Assembly (NCBI RefSeq): GCF_030463565.1
Contig: NC_134649.1
Span: 39,953,044 to 40,017,043 of the forward strand
Length of the DNA: 64,000 bases
DNA from: Pelecanus crispus
Lineage: Eukaryota; Chordata; Aves; Pelecaniformes; Pelecanidae
Reading direction: 5' to 3'
Part shown: positions 9,213 through 20,707 of the stretch, in pieces
Layout: every line of letters starts with the position of its first letter
How positions within the stretch are numbered: the stretch's first letter is position 1
Notes under the pieces: model-generated
Seen by the model: only the letters and a program-made list of their open reading frames with translations
What the model was told of the DNA's origin: nothing
Databases searched by the model: none
Made by a program: the position numbers and the translations under genes

Positions 9213-11704
9213 CTGCCGGGATGGATTTAGGACATGCCATGGGGAGGAACAACAGAAAGACCATGTTTGTTAGTCAGAAAATGCAAGGCTGGTGCTAAAC
9301 CCACACCTGTGAAAACACACGACTCTTGGGGGTCCCTGATTCCAGGTTCGTGGAAGAGCAGAGCAGGGGCACCCCTTCAGGCTGAGCACATCCTTGCTTA
9401 GCTGAGAAATGATACAATAACTGGTACAGGAAAGAGCAAAAAAAGTCTGGATCAGGCATAAACCCTGACCCCTGGTGTCTGGGGCAGTATTACAACTGCA
9501 GGGCTCAAAACCAATTATCTGGTTCAAGCCTGTAGGAGAAAGGTTGCCATTTTCCTTGATTTTTTTGCCATCATGGCTTTTACTCGCCTTAAATCTGTGA
9601 TGTGGGGTATTCAGCACCTAGAAAACAAATACAGCTCAGACCCTGAGGCTTCTGCCAACCATTTTCCAGCTCAGCCAGCAGTAAATTGAAACTATACTGA
9701 ACAGTTTTTGCTTCTCCTCTCTCCTCCATTTACATCCTTCATTTCAGAGGAGTCTGGTTGCATTTCACATGGGCTCAGAAGGTGGCTGCAAATTCTCTCT
9801 GCAGGATTCAGCAGTGAAAGGACTTTTACTGCTGTCTCTTACAGACCTTCAAGCACATTTCTAGGCTGGGTCACCTGCAAGAACCACCCCAGCTCTCTTG
9901 CCTACAGCTACCAGAGCACCTGGGCTTGGTGCCACAACAGCTCTGGGATGGAGGGGGCTGGCAAACAGCATGGGGAGGGGAAGCAGGGAAGGGAGAAAGG
10001 AATTTCCCACCCACCTTTAGAGCGAACATAACCCCTGGGGCCAGGTGTTGCTTCCTTTTCTGGGTAAGCGCTGGATGAGTCCATGCAACCCTTCCATCCA
10101 AAACCCTTGCCCAGCATCAATGCATGCCCACAGAGCTGGGCTCTGTGACAGTAGCAGTGTCCCCCTGCCCTAGCTGGTGTCCACACAGTTGACCCCAATA
10201 CTGCTCCTTACAGTGTCATAACTAAGGGCAATCCCTAGACCTCACGTGGACAAGAAGAGATAAGCCAGGAGCTTGCTCTGCCTTTGCTGTATGCCATCCA
10301 GGCAGTTCCAGTGCAGAAGTGCCATTAGTGCAACGCTGTGCTCCAGCTAATCCATCCAGCTGAGAGGCAGAGGGTCTGTTACAGCAGGGACGAGGTGTTT
10401 CGCTGGTCTTCAGGCACATCATCATGTCCATAATCAGCAGCACTGTGAAGCATCCTCAGCAATGCATCTCTGTACTTCTTGCCGGGAGTTGCCTGTACCA
10501 GGTCTGCAATCCATCATTCACAACTCCACATGTCAACACGATGGCAATCGCCCCGTCTTCTTGTAGGTGTAAGCCATGCGGCACAGCATGTGGAAAGGGG
10601 GTGTTGAAAGTCTCCACAACGCTCTGTTTCGGATTTCAGGCACACCTCCCAGAGCACTTGGCACTCGCAAAAAGCGACCCATCCAACATTCAACAGAAAG
10701 GCAGCCCAGAGCCTAATTAGCTTCTTGTTCATTCTTGCACCATCTTTTATTTGAAGCCGAGAAGGAATAATTGTATAGCAGCCAACTGGCTGGAGACCGT
10801 AACAAGCTTAAACAAGGTTCCCCACAGCGCTGCCAGTTCTCCAGTTACCTGATGTACATAATATATTGGCTCTAATCCTACTGCTAACAACCCCCGCCTA
10901 GAAATTAGTAAAATTAAACATCTTTCTGAGTGTTTCCAAATATGGTCACAATATCTGCATTTCCAAATGGTGGCAATTTTTCCATTGGGGTTGCACTTCT
11001 TCAGTTGCTGTTTGAGTTGCCCCAAAGCTAAAATAGTTCTTTTTCATCCATATAAAGTTCTTCTCCAATCTCCAAAACTCACCGTGCTCTTCCTGTCCCT
11101 CTGGTAGTCTGAGAAGCCCAGGTCACATTTATCACAGACACTGCTTTTGACCAGAGTTTTTATTCTGTTTCTGCATCAGCTATTTCAGATTAAGTATCTT
11201 TCAAAGAAAAATATCCATGAAAAACACTTTGCTTGAGGGATGTGTTTCCTAGAAAACTCTTTCAGTTGTCAAAGGCATGCACAGAACTCCATGAACACCA
11301 CTAACTCCACATGTGGCTTTGCAGGAACACATATTGGTCAATACAATCTAGTTCATCCAAAAATCACCCTCTTACGTGATAGGAAAAGGACTGAGGGTGA
11401 GAGGGGGAAGCAACACAGCTTTTCAGTTGTTTTGAGCTGCCCAAGCTCAAAAAGACCAGTGGCAGGCAGGCTGTGTCCTGGAATAAGTACAACCTAGGGG
11501 TACCACCCGGGGGTACTACCTAGTGATTTGTCATTATAAAACACAGGTCCCATTGATAGCTTGGTGGCTAAGTGCTCACCTAGTTGGCTAACTATTACCT
11601 TTCATTAAAGTTAGTGCTGCCATGGGTGGGTCTCACTTCTCTCTTCCTCTCAGCCACTCATTCACTCCGTCCCAGCCTCCAGAACTGCATTTTGCATTTA
11701 TTAC
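9213..11704 (-). other. GRIP2: GRIP2 intron splitting PDZ7
   Basis: Phase 0 intron, 2.5 kb, donor CAG|GTAATA and acceptor GGCAG. I see no repeat or extra exon in it. Read-through from the upstream exon stays open for 23 codons before a stop at 11633-11635. Confidence 0.8.
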
Positions 11705-11851
11705 CTGAAGCACTCTGTCATATGGCTTGAGGCCACACTGATCTGCTGGCCCATCCGGACGGACCATATTTACATAGACACCTTTTTCTAACAGGCCATC
11801 CGACACACTGAATCCAAAGTCTTCGCTCTCCGGGTCTTTGTGGAGTGTCAT
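11705..11851 (-). CDS. GRIP2: GRIP2 exon: PDZ7 first half
   Basis: Residues 836-884, 147 bp, phase 0 at both ends. It reads [19 protein letters not shown] and on to LKPYDRVLQ. The loop FGFSV replaces the usual GLGF-type loop, in keeping with the known atypical PDZ7 that has a closed peptide groove in GRIP1. The first codon is ATG where human GRIP2 has Val, as I recall it. Acceptor CCCTCCAG and donor CAG|GTAATA are good. Confidence 0.95.
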
Positions 11852-13587
11852 CTGGAGGGACGGAGACAGAACACATGTTTTAATGCAGCAGAGGCAGGAG
11901 GAGATGTACAGGGTTGGCAGGACAGGAATAGCATAGGTAATGTATGTGGACTTGCAGCAATTCTGCTCTGGGTCTCCCGGGCAGATATTTTCTTAGCCTG
12001 GGCAGCTAATAGAGATTGAGCCTTATTTACCAGACACCATCAGCTTAGGTAGATTGCATGGACAAGTGCTTTGGTGACCGGCATATAACCAACCACACAA
12101 CAGTCCCTCTCCCTTGGATGTGGAAGGAAACGCAAGCAGTGTAATACAGACAGCTGCCGTATTTCACCCAAGGAGCAACAAAGCAAGTGTTATTAATGGA
12201 GGCATCACCTTCTCTGGCCCAGGTTACACTGTGCATCCTCTGTGTATGCCAGACCAGCACATGAAAAATCAACACGTTCACGGGGAATTTTCAATGTAGT
12301 GTGTCAAATGTGAAGACAGGTCTTTTTTTAATACATCTCTCAGCAGGAACATCTAAACTTCTCCATGTTATTCATGAGTTCTTTTCAGAAAATTCATATC
12401 AGTAAGTGCTGATGTACTGCGGACAAGAAATGGGTAATCTCATCGACCTTCCCGTGAGCGCATCACGCTTTGGCCTTGTCTAAAGGAGGGGTGCACTCCT
12501 GGAAGTGTGTCTTGCCATGAGGTAACACTGGGAGCCAGGGACAACTGATTCCCCAACACCACCAAAATCTGCCTTTGCCTCCCATGAACCAGGAGTGCCT
12601 CTCTACCATGAGGCTCTAACTCCATCACTACATTCTTGGCTGGGTGATCTTCATGGATGTGTGGTCCTTGGGAAGAACAGTGCCCAGGATGACGCTCCTG
12701 TGCATCACCTGACCTCAGCCTCATCTCCAAACACAGCCAACACCAGATGCTCCAGCAGAATGAAGAGTCACCCTATAACATGCCTAATTACACAGCTCTC
12801 CTCCTTCGGGTACAAAGAAGTTTTATTTAAAGACACATTTGCCATGTCCTGAAGGACAAGAGCAGATCAAACAGGAAAAAGTTGTTTTTTCCAGCTTCCA
12901 TAACTGCAGGTTTCATTCTAAAGTCACACTAGGAAAGAAAAAGGCAATCAAATTTTTTGAAACCTCTCCAGCTCCCTTCCCTGCTTGCAATCTGCATCAG
13001 CAGCTTCTACAGTTAATTACTTCTTCTAATTACCATTGCCTTGCACCATGCTTAAACTGGCTACATTCAGCTGGGTACTGAATTCAAACAAGTAACCCAT
13101 CACTGAAGTCCTACCATTTGCAGCCCTTCAGGAAAGGCTGGGGGTAGAGTGGAAGGGGAAGGAAAAGAAGTTATTTTTTATAAGAAAAGTGGCCTACTGA
13201 ATGGAGCATGTCACTGGAAAAGGGTTGATGGGTCTCCACGAGGCCATACCTTGAGCTCTCTCGCCTGTATCTGTAGCACCAATTAATGAACTCCAGAACA
13301 CAAGGACCTGGAAATCTCATATAATAAAGGGAAACAGCAAAGCACAGGTTTGAACCTCACTGAAGCATGGCAGCTAAATCCTGTTACTCTTCTGAAGGGG
13401 CCCCTTCCTCTTCATCTGACCCTCTGGAAACCTTTGCTGCAGACCTTGGTGGGGGCCATCTTTAACAAGGAATGTCTTTTGGGAGTCCCTCTGAACGAAG
13501 ATTTTCTACAAGGTTGCAAAGCTTCTACATTTTTAACCATTGAGGTACCGCAGTGACACAGCCAGACCAACCCTTGGTAACACAGAC
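11852..13587 (-). other. GRIP2: GRIP2 intron
   Basis: Phase 0, 1.7 kb. Its donor is AAG|GTCTGT, without the usual purine at +3. No repeat or exon is recognised inside. Confidence 0.75.
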
Positions 13588-13824
13588 CTTGTGAAACTCG
13601 AGAGGGGTAGGGGACATGATTTCCTGCATCTCCTTCTCGATCTTCTTCATGTCCAGGTTCCTCTCGTTCTTCTTGGCAGGGGAGCTGCTACCCTCGGTCT
13701 GTCCATCATCACAGCTGGAGTTTGCTTTCCTCAATGGGCTCAGTCCCGATGGGTTGACAGAGTCCAGGAGCAGCTTGCTGCCCTCTAGACCCAGGTTGTG
13801 CACACTCCCCGTCATGATGGATGC
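13588..13824 (-). CDS. GRIP2: GRIP2 exon: end of PDZ6-PDZ7 linker
   Basis: Residues 757-835, 237 bp, phase 0/0. It begins ASIMTGSVHNLGLEG (GRIP1 has ATIMSGS, human GRIP2 ASIMTGT). A Ser/Pro/Asn-rich disordered middle follows, then a charged helix-like segment MKKIEKEMQEIMSPTPLEF leading into PDZ7. The terminal EIMSPTPLE is strongly conserved in the family. Acceptor is CTTACAG. Confidence 0.94.
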
Positions 13825-16800
13825 CTGTAAGGCAAGGGCACAAAGTCATTCTGCTGATCTGGCAGCAGGAAGAGATGGACTACACAGGAACAAAAGTGGC
13901 ACGGACAACAACAGGAGGGCACCATTGTTCTCCTTAATCAGGAAAGTAAGTAGCAAGAAGCTCTTCCAGTTAGCTATAAAAGCCATTTCGAGACCTCAGG
14001 AGCCTGCTGCCAGGTCTATCGCTGACCTGCTGTGTGCTCTCTCACCGCAACATGGAGCTTTATCTCAGAAAGAAGCAGTTGTGAAGCATCTCCTTATTTT
14101 TTGATGACCTCTTCTACACAAATAGGGCCAGGCAGGCCTTATCTTGTGCAGGAACCTTCTTAGTAGTCAAGAAGGATGAACATCCCAATCCCAGGGGGCT
14201 CCCAGAGGAACTGGTGGCTGCCTGGCTCTCCAGCCTGCCCCTGCAGGCTACAGCTCACCACCAGCATTGCACAGTGCTGGCAATGGCCCAGGGAAGTCAA
14301 TACCTGGGACTCCACTGAGGCCAATTCAGCAGAGAAATTAGGATTTTATCTGTCATTAAATGGGAGCTGTCACTGAGCAAAACTGAGTTAAAAATATGAA
14401 ATTAAGTAGTATTTAAGCCTGGTCATCCTTGATAGCATCCATTAAAAGATGCCCCTAAGTAGATTCTACTCCATTTGGCAATGCTTTTCACTAATGAGAT
14501 TACATTGATCAAAGCTAACAAAGGAGTCAAGAATCCAGTCTGTGGAACCTCAACTGGCTCCAGGTCACAGAGTCCATTTAAATGGCATAATGAAAACTGT
14601 CATTTCAAAGTTCAGGCTCCAAGGGTCTGCAGTCCCATTAAATGTCAAAAGGTAGAAGAAAGAAAAGGAAAGGTTGGGAGCAGATAGAAAAATTCAGCAG
14701 TACTAAATGTGGCAAGTCAAAGAGCAATTGCTCCTGTGCACAAGGGAAATACCATCTGACTAAATCTCTAATCAAGGTCCTCCAGCTCTTTGTTCCAAGC
14801 TGGAACAAAGGCAAATGAAGTGAGTTCTGGTGGCAGTATGAAAATGCCAGCACTACCCACGTTATCCCAAATAGGGATGGATAAAATACAGAAAACCTTT
14901 TAGCTTTGACTTTTCAGGTCTTCACATAAAAATGGCTTAATCGGCTCGAGTTTGGACAAAACTCAAATACCTGCTACATGCTGGGAGGACGTTGAGTTAC
15001 CACATACTTGAAATGCAGATTAACAAACAGCAGTACAGCCAACCAGGGTACGTTTGTTCACTGACCGCAGGCAACCTCAATACCCCCACCCCAGGATGCT
15101 GTGCAACGCTGTACCAACACCAGCATTGCAGAGCCAGGGAGGAGAACAGAAAGGTCTGTGCACGTCATGCTACTGTCCTCCCTCATGCGCTGCAAATACC
15201 GAAACTGGACAGTACCCAACAGCATACCGTTCCCACAGCATTTGAATCCTCTATCTTCAAGGTATTTAAATATGCCTTGCAGCATTATAAGCAATTTGCT
15301 AGGTGCTTTGGGTTAAGTGCAAGCAGCAGAAAGGGCAATTCTGGACTTCTGCAGCCTGTGGCTGCCCCACATTATTTTTCTCCATGTCTTGGTTGCCCTC
15401 AAAGCAAAGTGGGGACACATGCTCCACTAGATATATTGGAAAAAGCCTGTTTCTACCCATGCCGTGTAGTCTGGGAGTGGATTGCTACTGTGTGTGAACC
15501 TTCTTCCAGGCTATCTTGGGTCATCTTGCATGACTCTTATTCTTTTTCAAATGTGGAGCATGAAGGGTCAAATTTAAAAAAAAATAATAAAAAAAAAAAA
15601 AAGATCTGTGACTGTCATAAAATCACAGGAGGCCAGGAGCTGGGGCTTAGAAACCTGTGATGCAGCAAAAGCCTCCATGAGCATTGCACATCCCACACCA
15701 CACCTCAGGAAGGATGGGCACACGGAGCGGGAGGAACAGATGAGTGGTACTTTGGACTTGATAAAAGGGCAGTTGAAATCCATCAGACTTCTGCTAAAAA
15801 CGCAGTGCTTTCCTTTTGTCCCCAGAACTTTCCAAAATATTCTAGAAATGTGCTAAATACGCCAAACCCTCAGAGGTGCTCTGCTTTTTGTAAAATTTCT
15901 TTACATTTTTTAAGGCATTGCTATAACTGTCAAAGCTCCAAAGCCTTAAAAGAGCATGGATCAAAAGCCTGTGCATCCCTGCACCATGGATCCCTGGAAA
16001 AGGAAAAGAATTGGGCAGAAAGATATTTTCTCTGCCCTAGCATTTCACAGTAGCCCAACAAATCCCTTCTTTTACATTTAGATGCCAGCCATTATTCAGA
16101 AGAGAAACGTTTCTATACACCATTTCAGAGGGGTACTTTTTCTTAAGTAGTCAACAACAGTTCAGAAAGGTTGATAGTGGCTGCCTAAACTAATTTCTAA
16201 ATACATTCAGGTCCAGGAGGCAAGTGATCAAGGGAAGAAGTTACCACTGGGGGGGGGGGGGGGGCGGGGGGGGCGGGGCAAGTTGTGGGGGTGTTTTGTT
16301 TTTTTTTTTTTAAGTCAGCATTTTCTTAAGTAGTTAAAATAATAAATACACCATTTCGTGCTTCAGCACAATAAATTTAACTGAGATTTCCTCTCCCACT
16401 TACAGTTGCTAAGGATCAAGGATGAAAGAACAATTTGTAAGTCCCTTGTCACCAATATTTTAATATATAGACCAAAACAGGACTTTCCTTTTCCGCCTCC
16501 AGTTATTCAGAAATTGCCTTTTCTCTCTGAAGCCTAAGCTATATGCAACTGTGCATAAAACCAGTCCCACTGGGGGTGATGGAGAGCACGACCCAGTGTG
16601 CTCTCCGCAGTCCTCTGCACCCTGAAGTCAGGGGGAGAGAGGAGTTCATGGGGTCCCACTCCTCCTTTTGGGCTGCAGGAGCTGAATCAGGGAGTGAAGC
16701 AGCACAAGTCCCATCCTGCCAGGCAGGTTTGCTTTGTACTGCTTGACAGTCTCAGGGGAGGCCTTTATTTGATCCCACAACTTAGAAATCCAGGCTCCCC

Positions 16801-17419
16801 ATCCTATAACCGGACACAATAACATGACCTTCAAAGCATTTTGGATAAAGAAAAGAGAAAGGGGTTTGTGAAGAGAGGAAACACCTTTATTTCTGCAGGA
16901 AGCAATTACTTTCTCAGATTTTTCCATGGGGAAGGCTGGCTGAAAAGCTTTCAATTACCCATTTCACTGAAACAGTTTCCGACAGAGTGACAGCTGAAAT
17001 GCAAGACATATGTTGGGCCTGTCTGTATTTGAAGTAAGTCAAGGCTTCAGTCCCAATGAGGTTTTGGGGGGCTCCTTTTGCTTGACCTTTAAGTACTTTG
17101 GACAGACATTATCTTTCCAAGCAGAGGGTTTACCATTTGATAGGTGAGGCTTGCCAACACTCTTGTGAAGATTGTTGGCCAGCAACAGTTTGCAAAAAGA
17201 GCATGGAGTTCCTGGTGGGTAAGTCATTGGCTCAGGGAAAAAGAGCATGCAAGCAGCTGTCTAAATAGACATAGTTATCCATTAGCATCAACACTGACAT
17301 GGATTAAACTCGAACCTTTCTTCACACCACTGGAAGCACAGGGATGCTACAGGCAATTAATAGATCTAACATTTACAGCAAGAGCAAAACAGTCAGATCA
17401 GCAGCAAATTTGGATTTAC
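13825..17419 (-). other. GRIP2: GRIP2 intron with G-rich tract
   Basis: 3.6 kb, phase 0. It contains the G-run cluster at 16249-16278 listed separately and A/T runs near 15575-15602. No extra coding exon is recognised. Confidence 0.75.
16249..16278 (+). repeat. G-run cluster, quadruplex-capable
   Basis: G16, C, G8, C, G4 on the plus strand, followed closely by a T-rich run. On the GRIP2 transcript this appears as C-runs. It sits mid-intron, away from the splice sites. Confidence 0.85.
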
Positions 17420-17540
17420 CTCAATCTCCCTCAAAAGTTCAGACTGGCCGCAGGTTTCCAAATCCTCCAAAGCTTCTCCAAAAACACGCCAAAAACTATC
17501 CTCGTGAGTGGTCTCAAGGCCATTTTGGCGGTTGGGGTAT
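17420..17540 (-). CDS. GRIP2: GRIP2 exon: conserved amphipathic segment of PDZ6-PDZ7 linker
   Basis: Residues 717-756 plus one base of 716; 121 bp, phase 2 to 0. The key segment [18 protein letters not shown] then ELLREIE is nearly identical to human GRIP2 as recalled and differs from GRIP1 ([15 protein letters not shown]). It looks like an amphipathic helix in the linker region reported to bind kinesin heavy chain in GRIP1. The acceptor TTACAACAG|ATACCC was chosen because it alone keeps the frame; a stronger-looking CTGCAG 40 bp upstream would break it. Donor is GAG|GTAAAT. Confidence 0.9.
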
Positions 17541-20500
17541 CTGTTGTAACGTAGGAACCAAACATTGTCAGCACTCTTCTGCAGCGGGATGAAAGCCGCG
17601 AGGCTACAGCAAGTGTCTCACCAGTAAAAGCAGAGACTTGAAGAGTCTTCATATACAAAAGCAAACAATATGAACTTTTCAGACAAGAGTCCGAATACGA
17701 GACCTCCATGCATTTACTAACGGGGCAAGTGTCCTTCAAAGGAAGAATTAAGTTGGTGTAGTAATGTCAAAGTTCAAAGGGTAAATTAAAAAGTGCCTGT
17801 AGGAAGATTGTAGGTTTAGGAAGACGTTTTGGTGAAATAGAGAAGTGAAAGAAAAAAGGATGCATTATGGGTAAACCAGGAGCCTCAGAGACTGTTAGTA
17901 CAAAGGCTGATGGGATAGAGCTCAGATCTGAGACACAGAACACCTGAGAAGAGAGAGAAAAACACAGAGGGTAACAGACATGGTGAGAAAATGGTAAATA
18001 CATTAGGTCTCTATGAGAGCAAATAATGCAAAGATGTATATAAAAATGATTGCCCTGGGCCAGACAAGCAAATGCACACTACAGCCAGCAATATCGACAG
18101 TGTCATGTATAACCCATACAAACCAAGTTTCATTTGCTTTGGGATGGCCAGGGAACTGATCTGTTACTTTCAGGAGGTCTCTTTTGTTTGCTATAGAACA
18201 GCGATGGCACTTACAGCCATGTAAATATGGCCACCAGCTCTATCTACAACAGAGAATAAGGATAGAGAGAACCTCTCTCAAGTTGGTACAAACACACATT
18301 AATGTGAACACCGTGTGCATCTTGCTGGGAATTCTGCAATTTCCCACCTTGGCAGTTTCAGCTTCTCTTATCTCTGACTACAAGCTCTGACTACAGGTTC
18401 AATTCTTGGACTTCTACAGCAAATAGCAATTAAACCTGCTGAAGTCCTCTGAACAAGCCAGCGAAGTAGGTGACACCGGACACTGCTTACTGAACACCAG
18501 GCTCTGTCCAAAACTCAGACTGTCAGCACTCAGTTTAACAGGAGCCTCTTGAAGGAAACTCTCCACGGTGTTAAATCAAAGTTATGATAAACCCACTAAT
18601 GTGTCATGGGGAGAGACCCCAAGGGGACAGTGACATTAAAGCAGCCCTAATGCATCTTCTATGCATCTTATTAGGAGCTACCTGGACAAGGCTCCACCTC
18701 TGCAACATCTGGAAGCATCTCGCATGGCTTAATGGTCATCAGTGTCACAGATGGGAAGGGACACTCATCCACCAGAGCCACTTAGCAAAGTCAAAATGTT
18801 TTACTTGAGTACAAAGTATCTCTGAGAGAGGTTGGCCTCCATTAAATAGATAATGACCCCTAGGGCTATTAATAGAGCTTTTTCCAGATCTCTATTAACT
18901 GCGAAGTCTTTAGCACAGGCTTTGCTTTTCATCCCTTGGTTTAAATGGGAGTCTGTAGCAGGCATAAACTCACATACACACACGTTTTTGCTCCTTGTGG
19001 GTTCGTGACCTGCCTGGAGACAGCAGTATCTGACATGGCTTATTGTGTTTTAAATTTACCCCTTACCTTTCATCAGCTTTTAAAGCACACTAGCCTTTAC
19101 ACCAGGCAGAAAGGTCAAAAAAAACACCCAGCAAGACTTTATAAAAACAAACCAAAATTTCCCCCCAAAAGGAATTCTTGATTCTTTCCCCTTACTCATT
19201 TCCTTCCTCTGCTCCCAGGTTCCCAAAGAGGCAAAAGTCCCTTCCAGTTACTTGTTTCTTGCCTCCCAGATCAGCAATATAACAAACACATCCAGGACAC
19301 AGATGAATCAGTATGGGCTCTCACACCACTGGGTCAGCAGGTTTTTCCAGGCTAAAGGCAGCTGGGGTTAGACACATTTTAAATTTTCTCCTTAATAAAA
19401 AGGGCTCAGCGGCATGAACCGTTTCACTTGCACTTTGACATCAGGTCTCGGAGCCTTCATTAGGGACACACGGGGCTTTGAGCGCTCAGATTTGCTAACT
19501 TCATAGAATCATAGAATGCTTTGGGTTGGAAGGGACCAGCTGTCAGCAGCCTCACTGGGAGGGCCATGAGGGATCAATGACCTCTGTGAGCCGGCTCTCA
19601 CTGAGAGGCAAAACAAGAACAAAGTCTCTGCTGCTGCCAGCCTTCCTGCCAGTCTGATCATCTTTAAATAGGTGGAAATGGCCATGAGATGTTCTAAGGG
19701 TTTTGTTTGGACAAACAAAAGTTAGGGAAAAGAGTAAGAAAAAAAAAAATAACCGACAGTAACAACACAACACACACAACTATGGGGACTCTGGAGGATG
19801 TTGAGGGGCGGGTTAGTTACGAAGCAACGAGGCTTTTCCACCATGTATGGCTCAGCCTCTGGCCAGTGCAGATCCAGCAGGATTTTCACCCAAAACAAGG
19901 GGCAGCGGCAGCCTCCTCCATGGGCTTGGGAGGTGTTGCAGGATTTCTCCCACGCTGGCAGAGCCAGGGCATTAACTCAACCATGATCACTCGGCGAGGC
20001 TTTGACCATGGTGCTGGAAGGGCCAAAGTGTTATGGAGAGAGATGTCCAGCCACAGCTTTGGGAGATTTTAACTTAGACATGCAACCTCATACTGGTCCT
20101 CAAAGAGCTTTGGCTGGCCTTTTTGGCTTTGTGGCACCAAGCTCTTGTGAAGCCGCATCCTCACTTGAAAGTGTCTGGCCAACACAAGAGGGGACAGCCC
20201 TGGCCATGCCTATTTATTACACCTAAACTATGAAAATACTGCAGCCTTTACGTGGCAAGAGTATGAGACATGGTAAGAACCTGTGGTCCATGCAGCTGAG
20301 ACCGCCCTAACTCCAGACACAAATGTCAGCTGGCCATGGCAAAAGTGCCATAGAGCTACAGCCAGGGTAACCTGGCAATGTGGAGGTGGTTTGACAGAGC
20401 AGATCACCACCCCAGCACCCCTCCCCATGGCTGCACGATGCTGAGATGGGGACATCACTGGCCACTTCATCACATTTCCATGCTCCCTTGTCCCTATGCA

Positions 20501-20553
20501 GTGACAAACACGTTTGCAGATGTGCCTCCCTACCTCCTCCCACCCCTCCGTAC
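17541..20553 (-). other. GRIP2: GRIP2 intron with CR1 scrap
   Basis: 3.0 kb, phase 2, donor CAG|GTACGG. It contains the short CR1 3' end at 19501-19538. Otherwise no feature is recognised. Confidence 0.75.
19501..19538 (-). mobile_element. CR1 LINE 3'-end fragment, minus orientation
   Basis: TCATAGAATCATAGAATG followed by GGTTGGAAGGGACC is the reverse complement of the avian CR1 3' terminus (GGTCCCTTCCAACCC then ATTCTATGATTCTATGA). Only the last 40 bases or so are recognisable, so it is a severely 5'-truncated or decayed copy. Confidence 0.85.
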
Positions 20554-20707
20554 CTGCTGGGCTTGTCCCAGTCATCTTCACTGAAACTTCCATCCATGTA
20601 GGGGTAGTTTTTCCTGGGGTCCCCCGGAGGGGTGCTGCTCTTTTGCCTGCTGTGTCTCCATTCGTGCGGGTGGAGGGCTATGCCTGCAGCCTGAGGTATG
20701 TATGTAC
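20554..20707 (-). CDS. GRIP2: GRIP2 exon: PDZ6-PDZ7 linker
   Basis: Residues 666-715 with split codons at both ends; 154 bp. It reads TYIPQAAGIALHPHEWRH and ends SFSEDDWDKPS. It is basic then acidic, Pro-rich and probably disordered. It corresponds to the human GTYTPQ/SYTPQAA region and to GRIP1 YEDWDRS. Acceptor is TTCCCTAG and donor CAG|GTACGG. Confidence 0.9.

Noticed and set aside
17581..17640. Alternative upstream acceptor (CGCTGCAG) for the [13 protein letters not shown] exon
   Set aside because: With the preceding exon ending in phase 2 it would put the conserved segment out of frame; TTACAACAG|ATACCC keeps the frame.
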